Assembly (NCBI GenBank): GCA_965229355.1
Contig: OZ245869.1
Coordinates: 2,790,001-2,854,000, forward strand
DNA length: 64,000 nt
Reading direction: 5' to 3'
Source of the DNA: GCA-2737725 sp965229355
GTDB lineage: Bacteria; Pseudomonadota; Alphaproteobacteria; Rhodospirillales; Rhodospirillaceae
Part shown: positions 26,310-33,341 of the stretch, one piece after another
How positions within the stretch are numbered: the stretch's first letter is position 1
How the letters are laid out: each line of letters starts with the position of its first letter
Made by a program: the position numbers and the translations under genes
Notes under the pieces: model-generated
What the model saw: the letters and a program-made list of their open reading frames with translations, nothing else
Database searches by the model: none
Told to the model about the DNA's origin: nothing

Positions 26310-26936
26310 ATGCCCAAAATGCAACCGTCGAATATGTTGCGCAGCACGACTGCGGATCACTTAAATCCGCCGCAGCCGAATTCGTTTCAATCGAACCACA
26401 TTGTGCCGCTTCTACCTGCCCTGCGGCGTTATGCCGCGGCGTTGAACGGCTCCGCATCAAGCGGCGATGCTTACGTTGTCGCCTGCTTGGAAGCGATTCT
26501 GGAAGCGCCAGACCTCATTAAGACAAAGCTGCCGTTGCGCTTGGCGTTGTTCCGCGCCTTCGCCGAGATTTGGTCCAGCACAAATACAGATCGTGATTAT
26601 GTCACAGCGATGCACGGCTATAAGCCGTTGTTCGCATTGCTCCAGATGCTAGACCCGCTGAGCCGCCAGGCTGTCCTTTTGACCACGCTGGCAATGTTCA
26701 CGTATGCAGAAGCGGGCCTTATCTTGAAATACACCGAAGATGATATCCGCGCGATGTGCTTGCGCGCGTCTGACTTCCTGCAAGGTCAGGCGGATGATGA
26801 AGAGGTGCCTGAGGATGAAGAGGAAGAAGATGATGGCTCGATCTCCGAGCCGTTCTTCCCGCCGGCAGATGCCTACTTCAAGGGCTCGCTGGCCTGGCAC
26901 TGGGTCCAGGCGCAGCGCGCTGAGAGTGGCAAGTAG
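26310..26936 (+). CDS. PhyR-like sigma-mimic protein without a receiver domain
   Basis: 208 residues, AAGGA about 10 bases before the ATG. Residues about 30-90 match the sigma2-like part of PhyR (ALRRYAAALNGSASSGDAYV, LEAILEAPDL, AFAEIW) and about 105-158 the sigma4-like part (LDPLSRQAVLLTTLAMFTYA, EAGLILKYTEDDIRAM). In PhyR these bind and remove the anti-sigma factor NepR once the C-terminal receiver is phosphorylated. Here the receiver is missing; instead there is an acidic stretch (161-178, EEVPEDEEEEDDGS) and 30 more residues. It should either act constitutively or be controlled otherwise. An EcfG-type promoter upstream suggests feedback within the stress response. No NepR, sigma or kinase gene is nearby. 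Confidence 0.78.
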   Translation: MPKMQPSNMLRSTTADHLNPPQPNSFQSNHIVPLLPALRRYAAALNGSASSGDAYVVACLEAILEAPDLIKTKLPLRLALFRAFAEIWSSTNTDRDYVTAMHGYKPLFALLQMLDPLSRQAVLLTTLAMFTYAEAGLILKYTEDDIRAMCLRASDFLQGQADDEEVPEDEEEEDDGSISEPFFPPADAYFKGSLAWHWVQAQRAESGK

Positions 26937-26941
26937 ATAAC

Positions 26942-27274
26942 TTAGTGGCTGGCTGGCGCTTGCGGCTTGGCTTTTAAGTTGGGCGCATCGCCATGCTTGG
27001 CTGCGGCCGTCCCTGTCGCCGTGTCGCTCTTTATATGAGCTTCATCACCCAGCGAGATGAGCGCCTTCACCACTTCCTGCAGATATGTCGGCTCGGCACC
27101 GCTCATGTTTTCTTCTTCCGCGACGGACATCAGCCGGGCGTCCAATTCCCATTGGTGAAGCAACTCGATCTTTTGCGCGCGAGACAGCGCATGATCGTTC
27201 AACACATCATTGGGACGTTCAAAGAATTTGCTAGGATTTGCCTTTGCTTTGGCGAAGTCGAATTGCTGAGCCAT
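26942..27274 (-). CDS. Unknown 110-residue protein under an EcfG-type promoter
   Basis: 110 residues, no signal peptide. The first 75 look helical (FDFAKAKANPSKFFERPNDV, then QKIELLHQWELDARLMSVAE), the rest is low-complexity Ala/Pro/Lys. The short motif 'FERPNDVLND..LSRAQKIELLHQWELDA' type region occurs in small alphaproteobacterial stress proteins as far as I recall, without known function. A perfect EcfG-type promoter lies 39 bases upstream. Convergent with the PhyR-like gene, 5 bases between stops. Confidence 0.8.
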   Translation of the reverse strand: MAQQFDFAKAKANPSKFFERPNDVLNDHALSRAQKIELLHQWELDARLMSVAEEENMSGAEPTYLQEVVKALISLGDEAHIKSDTATGTAAAKHGDAPNLKAKPQAPASH

Positions 27275-27312
27275 GAGATGTTCTCCTGAGGCATAAATTG
27301 TGTCAGCAGTTA

Positions 27313-27337
27313 AACGCTGGCTCGCTGCGGGAGTTCC
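27313..27337 (-). promoter_or_regulatory. EcfG-type promoter for the 110-residue protein
   Basis: On the minus strand GGAAC (27337-27333), 16 bases, CGTT (27316-27313): perfect consensus, 39 bases before the start codon at 27274. Confidence 0.85.
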
Positions 27338-27348
27338 GCGCAGGATCG

Positions 27349-28662
27349 TTAAATTGCCTTCGGAATCAGGCCTAAAACATCTAAGTGCGTTTGGTCTTGG
27401 GCAATTAGGCGGTCTCCAATATCCGTGCGGTAGCGCAAATTCGGCACCGTAATTTTACGCGTTAAATGATATGCGGCAGTCTGCGCCTCTTTAACCGTAA
27501 GGCCTGTTCCGGTCACAACCATCACTTGGCCTTGAACACCTGCTGTGACAAGCCGGGTGCCGTCTCGGGCTACTTCGCAATAGTGTATGTTGTTTTTCTC
27601 GTCATCATTGAGTTCACCTCGAAAGCGAATGTGTAATCCGGTTGGCGATGGCGGTGATGTTGCCACATACGGAAAGGGCGGGACTGTTAGCACAACACCC
27701 ACGGCATAGCCGGGCAGGGTGTGAAAACTTGAAGCCGTGCGCTGACACATGTTTTTGAACAAGGTGCCCCAGTCATCCTGTTGAAGCGCGCTTAAAATTG
27801 CGTAGCCCGGATAACCAAAACGCGATGTGAACTCCAAAGGCCAAATGCCATTTTGATTCACAATCGTATTCAGATTGATGTAGCCGCAGTACCCAGATTT
27901 GGCGAGCGCGGGTGCTACTTTGGCTAAGGTGGCGTTAAACAGCTTCTCAGCTCCGGTATAAGACACAACTGTGCCCATCTCACCGGTCAGTTCGCCCATG
28001 TCGCCGGGAAAGAAGCGCTTGTGTTCAAAATCAATGCAGGCAGGGCTGAGGAAAGCCTCGCCATTAAAATATGCACCCACGCCGATTTCGATGCCGTCGA
28101 TATGCTCCATCAGGATGTAATGCGGCGCGTCTTCATATGCTTGCCAAATCGAAAGTTGGCTTTGCAGAAAATCGATCACATCACCGCCGTCTGGCAGTTC
28201 ACCGACATAGCTTTCCATGGACGATGCGGTGTTTCCGCAGGGTTTGTACACATATCGTGCAGGCTTGCGCTGAATGTGGCTGATGCCATTCTCAAAGCTT
28301 GTGAAGGACAGCGTTTGGGCCGTTTGAATATCGAGCGACCGCAATAGCTCTTGCCCAAAGCTCCGGTCTGCTTCCAGCCGGTCACCAAAGGCGCTGCCGC
28401 CAATCACATTATAACCCTCAGCCCGTAATTGATCTTGTGTTGCGCCAGCGTCAGCGGTTTCAAAGATAATAATGCCGTCGCGCCCAGCGCTTTTGACCCA
28501 GGCTAAATCTTTGCGCCAATTTGTTGTGCGGTTAATAAGGCCGTTTAAGGTTTTTCGGCTTTCCTTTGCGCCGATAAAGACGCGGACGTCGTGGCCATGT
28601 TGCGCGAGTTTTAAGTACATCGCGCCGAGTTCGCAGTAATCCCCAATACCGAGAATACGCAT
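27349..28662 (-). CDS. PurD-like ATP-grasp ligase
   Basis: 437 residues resembling phosphoribosylamine-glycine ligase (PurD) in layout: an N-terminal Rossmann-like part (MRILGIGDYCELGAMYLKLA), an ATP-grasp core with YVYKPCGNTASS and GIEIGVGAYFNGE, EFTSRFGYPGY near the metal site, and a C-terminal domain with VVTGTGLTVKEAQ and YRTDIGDRLI. The N-terminal motif differs from purine-pathway PurD and there are no pur genes around, so a different carboxylate-amine ligation is likely. It lies 31 bases behind the DUF1328-like gene and is probably the last gene of the stress operon starting at 29.1 kb. Confidence 0.75.
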   Translation of the reverse strand: MRILGIGDYCELGAMYLKLAQHGHDVRVFIGAKESRKTLNGLINRTTNWRKDLAWVKSAGRDGIIIFETADAGATQDQLRAEGYNVIGGSAFGDRLEADRSFGQELLRSLDIQTAQTLSFTSFENGISHIQRKPARYVYKPCGNTASSMESYVGELPDGGDVIDFLQSQLSIWQAYEDAPHYILMEHIDGIEIGVGAYFNGEAFLSPACIDFEHKRFFPGDMGELTGEMGTVVSYTGAEKLFNATLAKVAPALAKSGYCGYINLNTIVNQNGIWPLEFTSRFGYPGYAILSALQQDDWGTLFKNMCQRTASSFHTLPGYAVGVVLTVPPFPYVATSPPSPTGLHIRFRGELNDDEKNNIHYCEVARDGTRLVTAGVQGQVMVVTGTGLTVKEAQTAAYHLTRKITVPNLRYRTDIGDRLIAQDQTHLDVLGLIPKAI

Positions 28663-28693
28663 GGTTTATATGAGGCGGGGACGCCCAGTTCAG

Positions 28694-28861
28694 TTATGCG
28701 CGTTGTTGGCGTTGTGTAAAGGTGGGCGCGAAGATGGCTGTTGCAACGGCTGCGAACAGCAGGACGTGCAAAGGGCCGATAAAGGACAGAGCCATGCCTG
28801 TAATAACCAGCGCTGCGGCCAGGATGGTGACGATCATGAATGCAATATTCCAACCTAACAT
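28694..28861 (-). CDS. Small DUF1328-like membrane protein
   Basis: 55 residues from the ATG at 28861, chosen for GGAGG 8 bases upstream; a longer frame from 28924 would run into the entericidin gene. It starts MLGWNIAFMIVTILAAALVI and has two membrane helices with a charged tail (TQRQQRA), the layout of the YtjA/DUF1328 family. Family members are common general stress genes. It lies 28 bases behind the entericidin gene. Confidence 0.7.
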   Translation of the reverse strand: MLGWNIAFMIVTILAAALVITGMALSFIGPLHVLLFAAVATAIFAPTFTQRQQRA

Positions 28862-28889
28862 CGCAGCGCCCTCCAACTTGTTTCCTAAC

Positions 28890-29036
28890 TTATTTTGCAT
28901 TATCGGCTGAACGTTCAACGGCACGGCCAGCGGAGTTTACGTCTTGGCCGACACCTTCAACGGTATTGCAAGCGGCCAAGGCCAGCAGCAAGGTCGTGAC
29001 ATAAGCGGCGACGAAGTGATTGACGATCTCTTTCAT
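28890..29036 (-). CDS. Entericidin-family lipoprotein
   Basis: 48 residues, found by reading the minus strand. A short basic N-terminus and hydrophobic stretch lead to the lipobox LAAC (Cys23), followed by NTVEGVGQDVNSAGRAVERS, the entericidin A/B signature (NTxxGxGxDxxxxGxxIExAA). The mature part is a tiny amphipathic lipopeptide in the envelope; E. coli EcnA/B form an antidote/toxin pair linked to stationary-phase lysis. AGGA sits about 10 bases before the ATG. The EcfG-type promoter at 29104-29128 is 68 bases upstream. Confidence 0.88.
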   Translation of the reverse strand: MKEIVNHFVAAYVTTLLLALAACNTVEGVGQDVNSAGRAVERSADNAK

Positions 29037-29103
29037 GGCGACGCGTCCTGTTCTGATAAACCCGGCGTTAAAATGTGGCGTTGTGCGCCAGACACATCAT
29101 TAA

Positions 29104-29128
29104 AACGCCGTTTTTTCAGCAAAGTTCC
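29104..29128 (-). promoter_or_regulatory. EcfG-type promoter for entericidin, DUF1328-like and ATP-grasp genes
   Basis: On the minus strand GGAAC (29128-29124), 16 bases, CGTT (29107-29104): perfect consensus, 68 bases before the entericidin start. The three genes downstream are on the same strand with gaps of about 30 bases. Confidence 0.85.
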
Positions 29129-29221
29129 GGAAATGCCCTAAGCCTTGAATGTATTGATCATTTTCCCATTCCGCCGGGTGCTTTGGCAGAGGTGCGTGGC
29201 TGAGATTCTTAAGGCTAAGAT

Positions 29222-29962
29222 TTACGGTGATGGCGGTGAAGCATTGGTTGGTGGTGTTGTCGCAGGTTTCGCTAACGCCGGGCCGCTGAACTCAGCTTCA
29301 ACGATCACATCCACTTCATCGCTGACACCCATGTTACTGCCGGGCGCAGGAATGCCGGCGCTGATCCCGAAGTCAGAGCGCTTGAGTATGGCCTTGCCCG
29401 AGAAGCCCACGCGCGCATTGGGGTCCATCTCCATGCCCGGATAGCCGCCGTTAAAAATGACATTCAAAATCAGCGGCTTAGTCACGCCGTGCAGCGTGAA
29501 GTCGCCTGTCACCAAGGCGCTGTTGGGGCTCGTCATGCCAATCCCGGTCGAGCGGAATGTGATTTCAGGATATTTGGCTGTATCCAGCCATTGATCGTTT
29601 TGCAGTTGGGCGTTGAAGTCGACAACCTTTGGATCGGGGAAATCGGTTTCCAGCGATGTCGCATCAACCGTGACCTCTAATTTAGAATTCGATGGCACGG
29701 CCGTATCAAGGTTCAGGGTGGCGTCGAACCGCTTGAAACGTGCTGTGTAGTTCGAGAAGCCCATGTGACTGACGCGGAACAGCAAGCTCGCGTGGGCCTT
29801 ATCGAGCTTATATGTGCCTGATATTGCCTCGGTCGCGACGGGCTTGATGGGGCCAGCCGCGGTAACAGCTTCTTTCTTTTTCTCAGCGCTCTTGTCGCTT
29901 TCGGGCGAGCAGGCAGTCAGGGACAGTGCTGTGATGGCGATAACGAGCAGTGCGGAGCGCAT
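29222..29962 (-). CDS. YceI-like lipoprotein
   Basis: 246 residues from the ATG at 29962 with AAGGA about 9 bases upstream. Lipobox LTAC with Cys18. The YceI domain (about 47-215) begins SGTYKLDKAHASLLFRVSHM and includes GDFTLHGVTKPLILNV; this lipocalin-like barrel binds isoprenoid or amphiphilic molecules in the periplasm. The C-terminus is Pro/Ala-rich. It is the last of a minus-strand run with the VOC and SRPBCC genes; only 14 bases separate it from the VOC gene. Confidence 0.92.
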   Translation of the reverse strand: MRSALLVIAITALSLTACSPESDKSAEKKKEAVTAAGPIKPVATEAISGTYKLDKAHASLLFRVSHMGFSNYTARFKRFDATLNLDTAVPSNSKLEVTVDATSLETDFPDPKVVDFNAQLQNDQWLDTAKYPEITFRSTGIGMTSPNSALVTGDFTLHGVTKPLILNVIFNGGYPGMEMDPNARVGFSGKAILKRSDFGISAGIPAPGSNMGVSDEVDVIVEAEFSGPALAKPATTPPTNASPPSP

Positions 29963-29976
29963 GATTGAATGTCCTT

Positions 29977-30393
29977 TTAAGCGGGAAGCGGATAGTTCAG
30001 CAGCCATTGAATGCCAAACTTGTCGGTGAACGAGGAAAAAATAGAACCCCAGAATTGCTTGCCCGGTGGCATCATAACGTGGCCTCCTGGCGATAGTTTC
30101 GCGAACATTGTGTTTAGTTCAGCTTCGCTCGCGCAGTTGATCATCAATGACACGGTGTTGCCGCGCACAAAACCTTGCGGGCCGCTCATTTCAGAAATTG
30201 AAATCATCACCTGATCGTTCGTTAAGCTCGCGTGCATCACTTTGTTTTGAGACTCTGGAGGCATTTGCTTTGCCATCGGTGTTTCTGCGACGGTCATAAT
30301 GAATGTCTCGCCGCCAAAGCAGTCTTTGTAGAATGCTAACGCCGCACGGGCGTCGTCGACGTTCAGATACGGAGAAAATTTGGGCAAAGCCAT
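29977..30393 (-). CDS. VOC/PhnB-like glyoxalase-fold protein
   Basis: 138 residues. Opens with SPYLNVDDARAALAFYKDCFGG and contains MHASLTNDQVMISIS and FTDKFGIQWLLNYP near the end: the PhnB/YjdN group of glyoxalase-fold proteins. Function is unknown; no phosphonate genes are near. It follows the AHSA1-type gene by 18 bases in an operon headed by an ArsR regulator, a frequent association for such proteins. Confidence 0.88.
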   Translation of the reverse strand: MALPKFSPYLNVDDARAALAFYKDCFGGETFIMTVAETPMAKQMPPESQNKVMHASLTNDQVMISISEMSGPQGFVRGNTVSLMINCASEAELNTMFAKLSPGGHVMMPPGKQFWGSIFSSFTDKFGIQWLLNYPLPA

Positions 30394-30411
30394 GTGTGGT
30401 TCTCTGATGGG

Positions 30412-30864
30412 TTAGAGCTGTGATAAGTGCAATTCCAAGCGGTCGAACGTTGATGACCAGCCTTCGCCGTGGCCGTCTTGCTCGGTCGTCGATTGGAACG
30501 GGGATTGGCGCAGCGTCATTTTGGTTTTGCCGTCCACGTCTTCAAAGTTAAGTGTCACAACATTCTGAATGCCGCGCTCGCCTTCTTCGTCCCAGGCGAA
30601 TGTGAACGACAGTGTTTTCGGCGGATCAACTTCAAGGAACTCACCGCGATGGGTGAGGATGGTGCCATCGGCTTCTGAGCGTAGTTTGCCGTGCCAACGG
30701 CCACCCACGCGCACATCCATCTCAATAAAAATCGCGGGGTGATGCGTTGGCCCCCACCAATGTTTGGCGCTTTCAGGATCGCTCCATGCTTTGAAAACCA
30801 GCTCACGCGGGGCGTTGAACACCCGCGTGAGCACCAGTTCTTTGGCCGCAGATGCTGTTAGCAT
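30412..30864 (-). CDS. SRPBCC protein of the AHSA1 group
   Basis: 150 residues: LTRVFNAPRELVFKAWSDPE, then HWWGPTHHPA and HRGEFLEVDPPKTLSFTF, ending QDGHGEGWSSTFDRLE. This is the Activator of Hsp90 ATPase 1-like START-type fold, a cavity binding small hydrophobic molecules. Its start overlaps the stop of the upstream SRPBCC gene by one base. ArsR-SRPBCC gene pairs are widespread; their ligands are not known. Confidence 0.9.
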   Translation of the reverse strand: MLTASAAKELVLTRVFNAPRELVFKAWSDPESAKHWWGPTHHPAIFIEMDVRVGGRWHGKLRSEADGTILTHRGEFLEVDPPKTLSFTFAWDEEGERGIQNVVTLNFEDVDGKTKMTLRQSPFQSTTEQDGHGEGWSSTFDRLELHLSQL

Positions 30865-31460
30865 TACTTGTTCTCGACAGGCGCGGGTTCAGTTGGTGCA
30901 ACCGCTGCTGCGGCAGCTTTGTCAGCCGCGGCTTGTTTCTCAGCGATCGCTTTTAAATCAGCTAACCCCGCTTCAAAGTCAGCACCCACCATTTTGTCGA
31001 TGTTGATGAACACGTTCATGATCTTGCTGAGGAAATTGTTGGGGCCATACATCGACCACGTCACTGTGTTGGTTTCGCCTTGAGGAACGATGGTGAACGC
31101 AACGGTGCTTTTGCTGTCCATGGGGCGCAGGAAGTGCATAGCTACAACAACGCGCGTACTGGGCACAGCTTCCGTGATTTCCATGCTGCCTGCGCCAATA
31201 TCGTTGTTGCCGTCCCAGGCGTACATGCTGCCCACACCCGTTTCAGCGCCGCTGTAGGTGCGCTTCATGTTGGGGTCTTTTTTCTCGAATGGCGACCACG
31301 GACGCCAAGATTTGAAATCGTTGATCTGCGAGAAAATTGTTTCCGCTGGTGCGTTGATGCTGGCGCTGCGTTCAATTCTGAATTCATCAGGTTGTGTGGC
31401 GGCGAACGCCAGCAACACGATCAGAAGTACGGCAATAGTAATCGCGATCTTTTTCAACAT
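30864..31460 (-). CDS. Membrane-anchored SRPBCC (polyketide cyclase-like) protein
   Basis: 198 residues. N-terminal membrane anchor (KKIAITIAVLLIVLLAFAA), then the fold from about 30 (IERSASINAPAETIFSQIND, WRPWSPFEKKDP) to about 165, and an Ala/Pro-rich tail. It is probably a periplasmic ligand-binding domain held at the inner membrane. It lies between the ArsR gene (29 bases upstream) and the AHSA1-type gene. Confidence 0.88.
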   Translation of the reverse strand: MLKKIAITIAVLLIVLLAFAATQPDEFRIERSASINAPAETIFSQINDFKSWRPWSPFEKKDPNMKRTYSGAETGVGSMYAWDGNNDIGAGSMEITEAVPSTRVVVAMHFLRPMDSKSTVAFTIVPQGETNTVTWSMYGPNNFLSKIMNVFINIDKMVGADFEAGLADLKAIAEKQAAADKAAAAAVAPTEPAPVENK

Positions 31461-31489
31461 AATACCCTCCCATTAAGTTGATCAGGACT

Positions 31490-31864
31490 TCACTTTGCTT
31501 TTGTCTTTTTCGCGCGCTTGCGACCTTTTGGTATCGCCTCTGCAGCTTGTAGGTCTTGCAAATAAGCGTCGAGGCGGTCGAAGCGGGCCTCCCAAAATTG
31601 GCGGTAACGTTCTAGCCACGCATCAACAGTCTTCAGCGCTGTTGGCTCTAAGCGGCACGGGCGCCACTGTGCTTCACGCCCTCGTGCAATCAGGCCTGCA
31701 TGTTCCAACACTTTCAGGTGTTTGGAAATGGCGGGCATCGTCATGGCAAAGGGTTTGGCAAGCTCGCTGACGGATGTTTCACCCAACGCCAAGCGCGCCA
31801 AAATCGCGCGGCGGGTGGGATCAGCTAAAGCTGAAAAGGTGGCGCTTAAGGGGTCAAGAGGCAC
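31490..31864 (-). CDS. ArsR-family transcriptional regulator
   Basis: 124 residues. Winged helix at about 5-85: FSALADPTRRAILARLALGE, SVSELAKPFAMTMPAISKHL, VLEHAGLIARGREAQWR. The ELCVCDL metal-binding motif of true ArsR/SmtB sensors is absent, so the signal is probably not a metal. It heads the operon of two SRPBCC and one VOC gene. A palindromic operator lies 21 bases upstream of the start codon, pointing to autoregulation. Confidence 0.93.
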   Translation of the reverse strand: MPLDPLSATFSALADPTRRAILARLALGETSVSELAKPFAMTMPAISKHLKVLEHAGLIARGREAQWRPCRLEPTALKTVDAWLERYRQFWEARFDRLDAYLQDLQAAEAIPKGRKRAKKTKAK

Positions 31865-31884
31865 TGCAATGGACCAGATTGTAA

Positions 31885-31901
31885 TTTACCAATTGGTTAA
31901 A
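31885..31901. promoter_or_regulatory. Probable ArsR operator
   Basis: TTTACCAATTGGTTAAA, a palindrome centred on CCAATTGG with one extra base on the right arm, just upstream of the arsR-type start at 31864. The position inside the promoter of the operon fits an autorepressor site. Confidence 0.65.
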
Positions 31902-31940
31902 TACATCCATCGCTGTAACCGAGTCAACGCTGCAAAGCAA

Positions 31941-31971
31941 AAGGCCGGTCCTGCGGGGTGCAGAGCCGGCC
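31941..31971 (-). terminator. Intrinsic terminator for the SH3 protein gene
   Basis: GGCCGG and CCGGCC arms (31943-31948, 31966-31971) with an inner CTGC/GCAG pairing; read on the minus strand the stem is followed by TTTT. It lies 28 bases beyond the stop at 31999. Confidence 0.65.
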
Positions 31972-31998
31972 CTGTTTGAGTGTAAAGACGATTAGGCT

Positions 31999-32592
31999 TT
32001 AGTTCGGTGTGTTGGGGCGACGATCATTTTTGTCGCGCACGCCGTCGCCATCGCGGTCACGGTCGCGGCTGTTGCGCACGCCGTCACCGTCCATGTCGCG
32101 GTCTTTGCTGTTGCGGATACCATCACCGTCTTGGTCGCGATCCACACGGTTCGGGATGCCATCGTGGTCACGATCATTGTACCACGTGCGTGACTTTTCA
32201 CGCCACGCCACACGCTCGCGATAAAAACGTTGCTTGCGATAGTGATTATCCCAATAGGTGTCGAAGCTGAAGCTAATCAGCGGGACGTTGTAGGTGGGGC
32301 CGTATTCGCGGATGTAGCCGCGTGTGTTGCGGAATGCCACTTTCACATCGTCGGCGTCCATCCAACCGCGATAACCACGGTATGATACGTCACACCAATC
32401 GTAACGGCGTAAGCAGCCGTGCACTTCAACCCGCACGTTCTTCGGCAGTCGTTCAATACGTGGGTAATCGCGGCCTGGGCCGGCGCGCAAGCTGGTGCTG
32501 TCATCGGTGAAGCCAGTTACAGCGTGGGCGGACATCGGCGCCAGCGCCATCACGGCAACAGTAGCAAGTGGAGCGAGAATTTTGGTTTTCAT
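31999..32592 (-). CDS. Exported SH3-domain protein with Asp-rich calcium-type repeats
   Basis: 197 residues from the ATG at 32592, AGGAG 6 bases upstream. A signal peptide ends at AHA (about residue 24). A bacterial SH3 domain follows (about 25-85: SLRAGPGRDYPRIERLP, WCDVSYRGYRGWMDADDV). The tail has four 13-residue repeats of the type DxDxDGxxNxxD (about 138-190), as in thrombospondin type 3 or calcium-binding EF-like loops. It probably sits in the periplasm or on the cell surface; SH3 domains of this type often bind cell wall. Confidence 0.82.
   Translation of the reverse strand: MKTKILAPLATVAVMALAPMSAHAVTGFTDDSTSLRAGPGRDYPRIERLPKNVRVEVHGCLRRYDWCDVSYRGYRGWMDADDVKVAFRNTRGYIREYGPTYNVPLISFSFDTYWDNHYRKQRFYRERVAWREKSRTWYNDRDHDGIPNRVDRDQDGDGIRNSKDRDMDGDGVRNSRDRDRDGDGVRDKNDRRPNTPN
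32020..32170. repeat. In-gene tandem repeat, 39-base period
   Basis: Four imperfect copies encoding the Asp-rich units of the SH3 protein; for example GCTGTTGCG recurs 39 bases apart near 32067 and 32106. Such arrays can change copy number by slippage. Edges are approximate. Confidence 0.6.
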
Positions 32593-32827
32593 AACCATCT
32601 CCTAAGCGGTGAACTCTAACAGCGATTACAACGAAACATCGTGGCTGTGCTGCGGCAGCTGTAAGGCAAAAACGCGTCAAATCACCGAACATCCCTCAAA
32701 AATTTACCGCTTTTGAATGGAAACTTTAGACGCTGGAAATCGTTGCTCTATGTTCGCCGCATTTCAGATGTCTTGCGGTGCAACGCGCTTAGGGGCGAAA
32801 GTTTAAACCACGCATCACAGGTGATTC

Positions 32828-33271
32828 ATGAAAGCGATGATCTCGAAGTTAGGTATGACCAGCCTTGTACTGGCCAGTATGATGGCAACAGCGCCACTTG
32901 CGATGGCTGAGACCGTGCAATTGATTGCGGAACTAAAAGGAGCCAGCGAAGTGCCACCGGTGGATACAACTGGGGCTGGGAAAGTATCAGCCAGCTATGA
33001 CACGGTCACAAAGGAGCTAAGCTGGACGGTTGAGTATATGAACTTAAGCGGCCCAGCCAGTGCAGCGCACTTCCACGGTCCTGCGGCCATCGGTCAAAAT
33101 GCAGGGCCTTCGGTTCCGCTGACCGGCAACCTTACAAGCCCGATCAAAGGCTCGGCAAAGCTGACAGATGCCCAAGCTACAGATCTGCTGGCCGAGAAAT
33201 GGTACCTGAATGTTCACACCGCCAAGAACCCCGGCGGCGAAATTCGCGGCCAAGTAACGAAGAGCAAATAA
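32828..33271 (+). CDS. CHRD-domain exported protein
   Basis: 147 residues with AGGTG 5-6 bases before the ATG. Signal peptide to about residue 27 (APLAMA). The CHRD domain follows: LKGASEVPPVDTTGAGKVSA, SGPASAAHFHGPA and YLNVHTAKNPGGEIRGQV. The fold is found in chordin and many bacterial secreted proteins; role unknown. The gene stands alone between an SH3 protein (divergent) and a MATE gene (convergent). Confidence 0.92.
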   Translation: MKAMISKLGMTSLVLASMMATAPLAMAETVQLIAELKGASEVPPVDTTGAGKVSASYDTVTKELSWTVEYMNLSGPASAAHFHGPAAIGQNAGPSVPLTGNLTSPIKGSAKLTDAQATDLLAEKWYLNVHTAKNPGGEIRGQVTKSK

Positions 33272-33341
33272 CGGCTTTCTAGAGTTCCCCTGAGGGCATT
33301 GCCTTTGGGGGGCTCGACACCGTGTAAGTGCAGCGGCGAAA

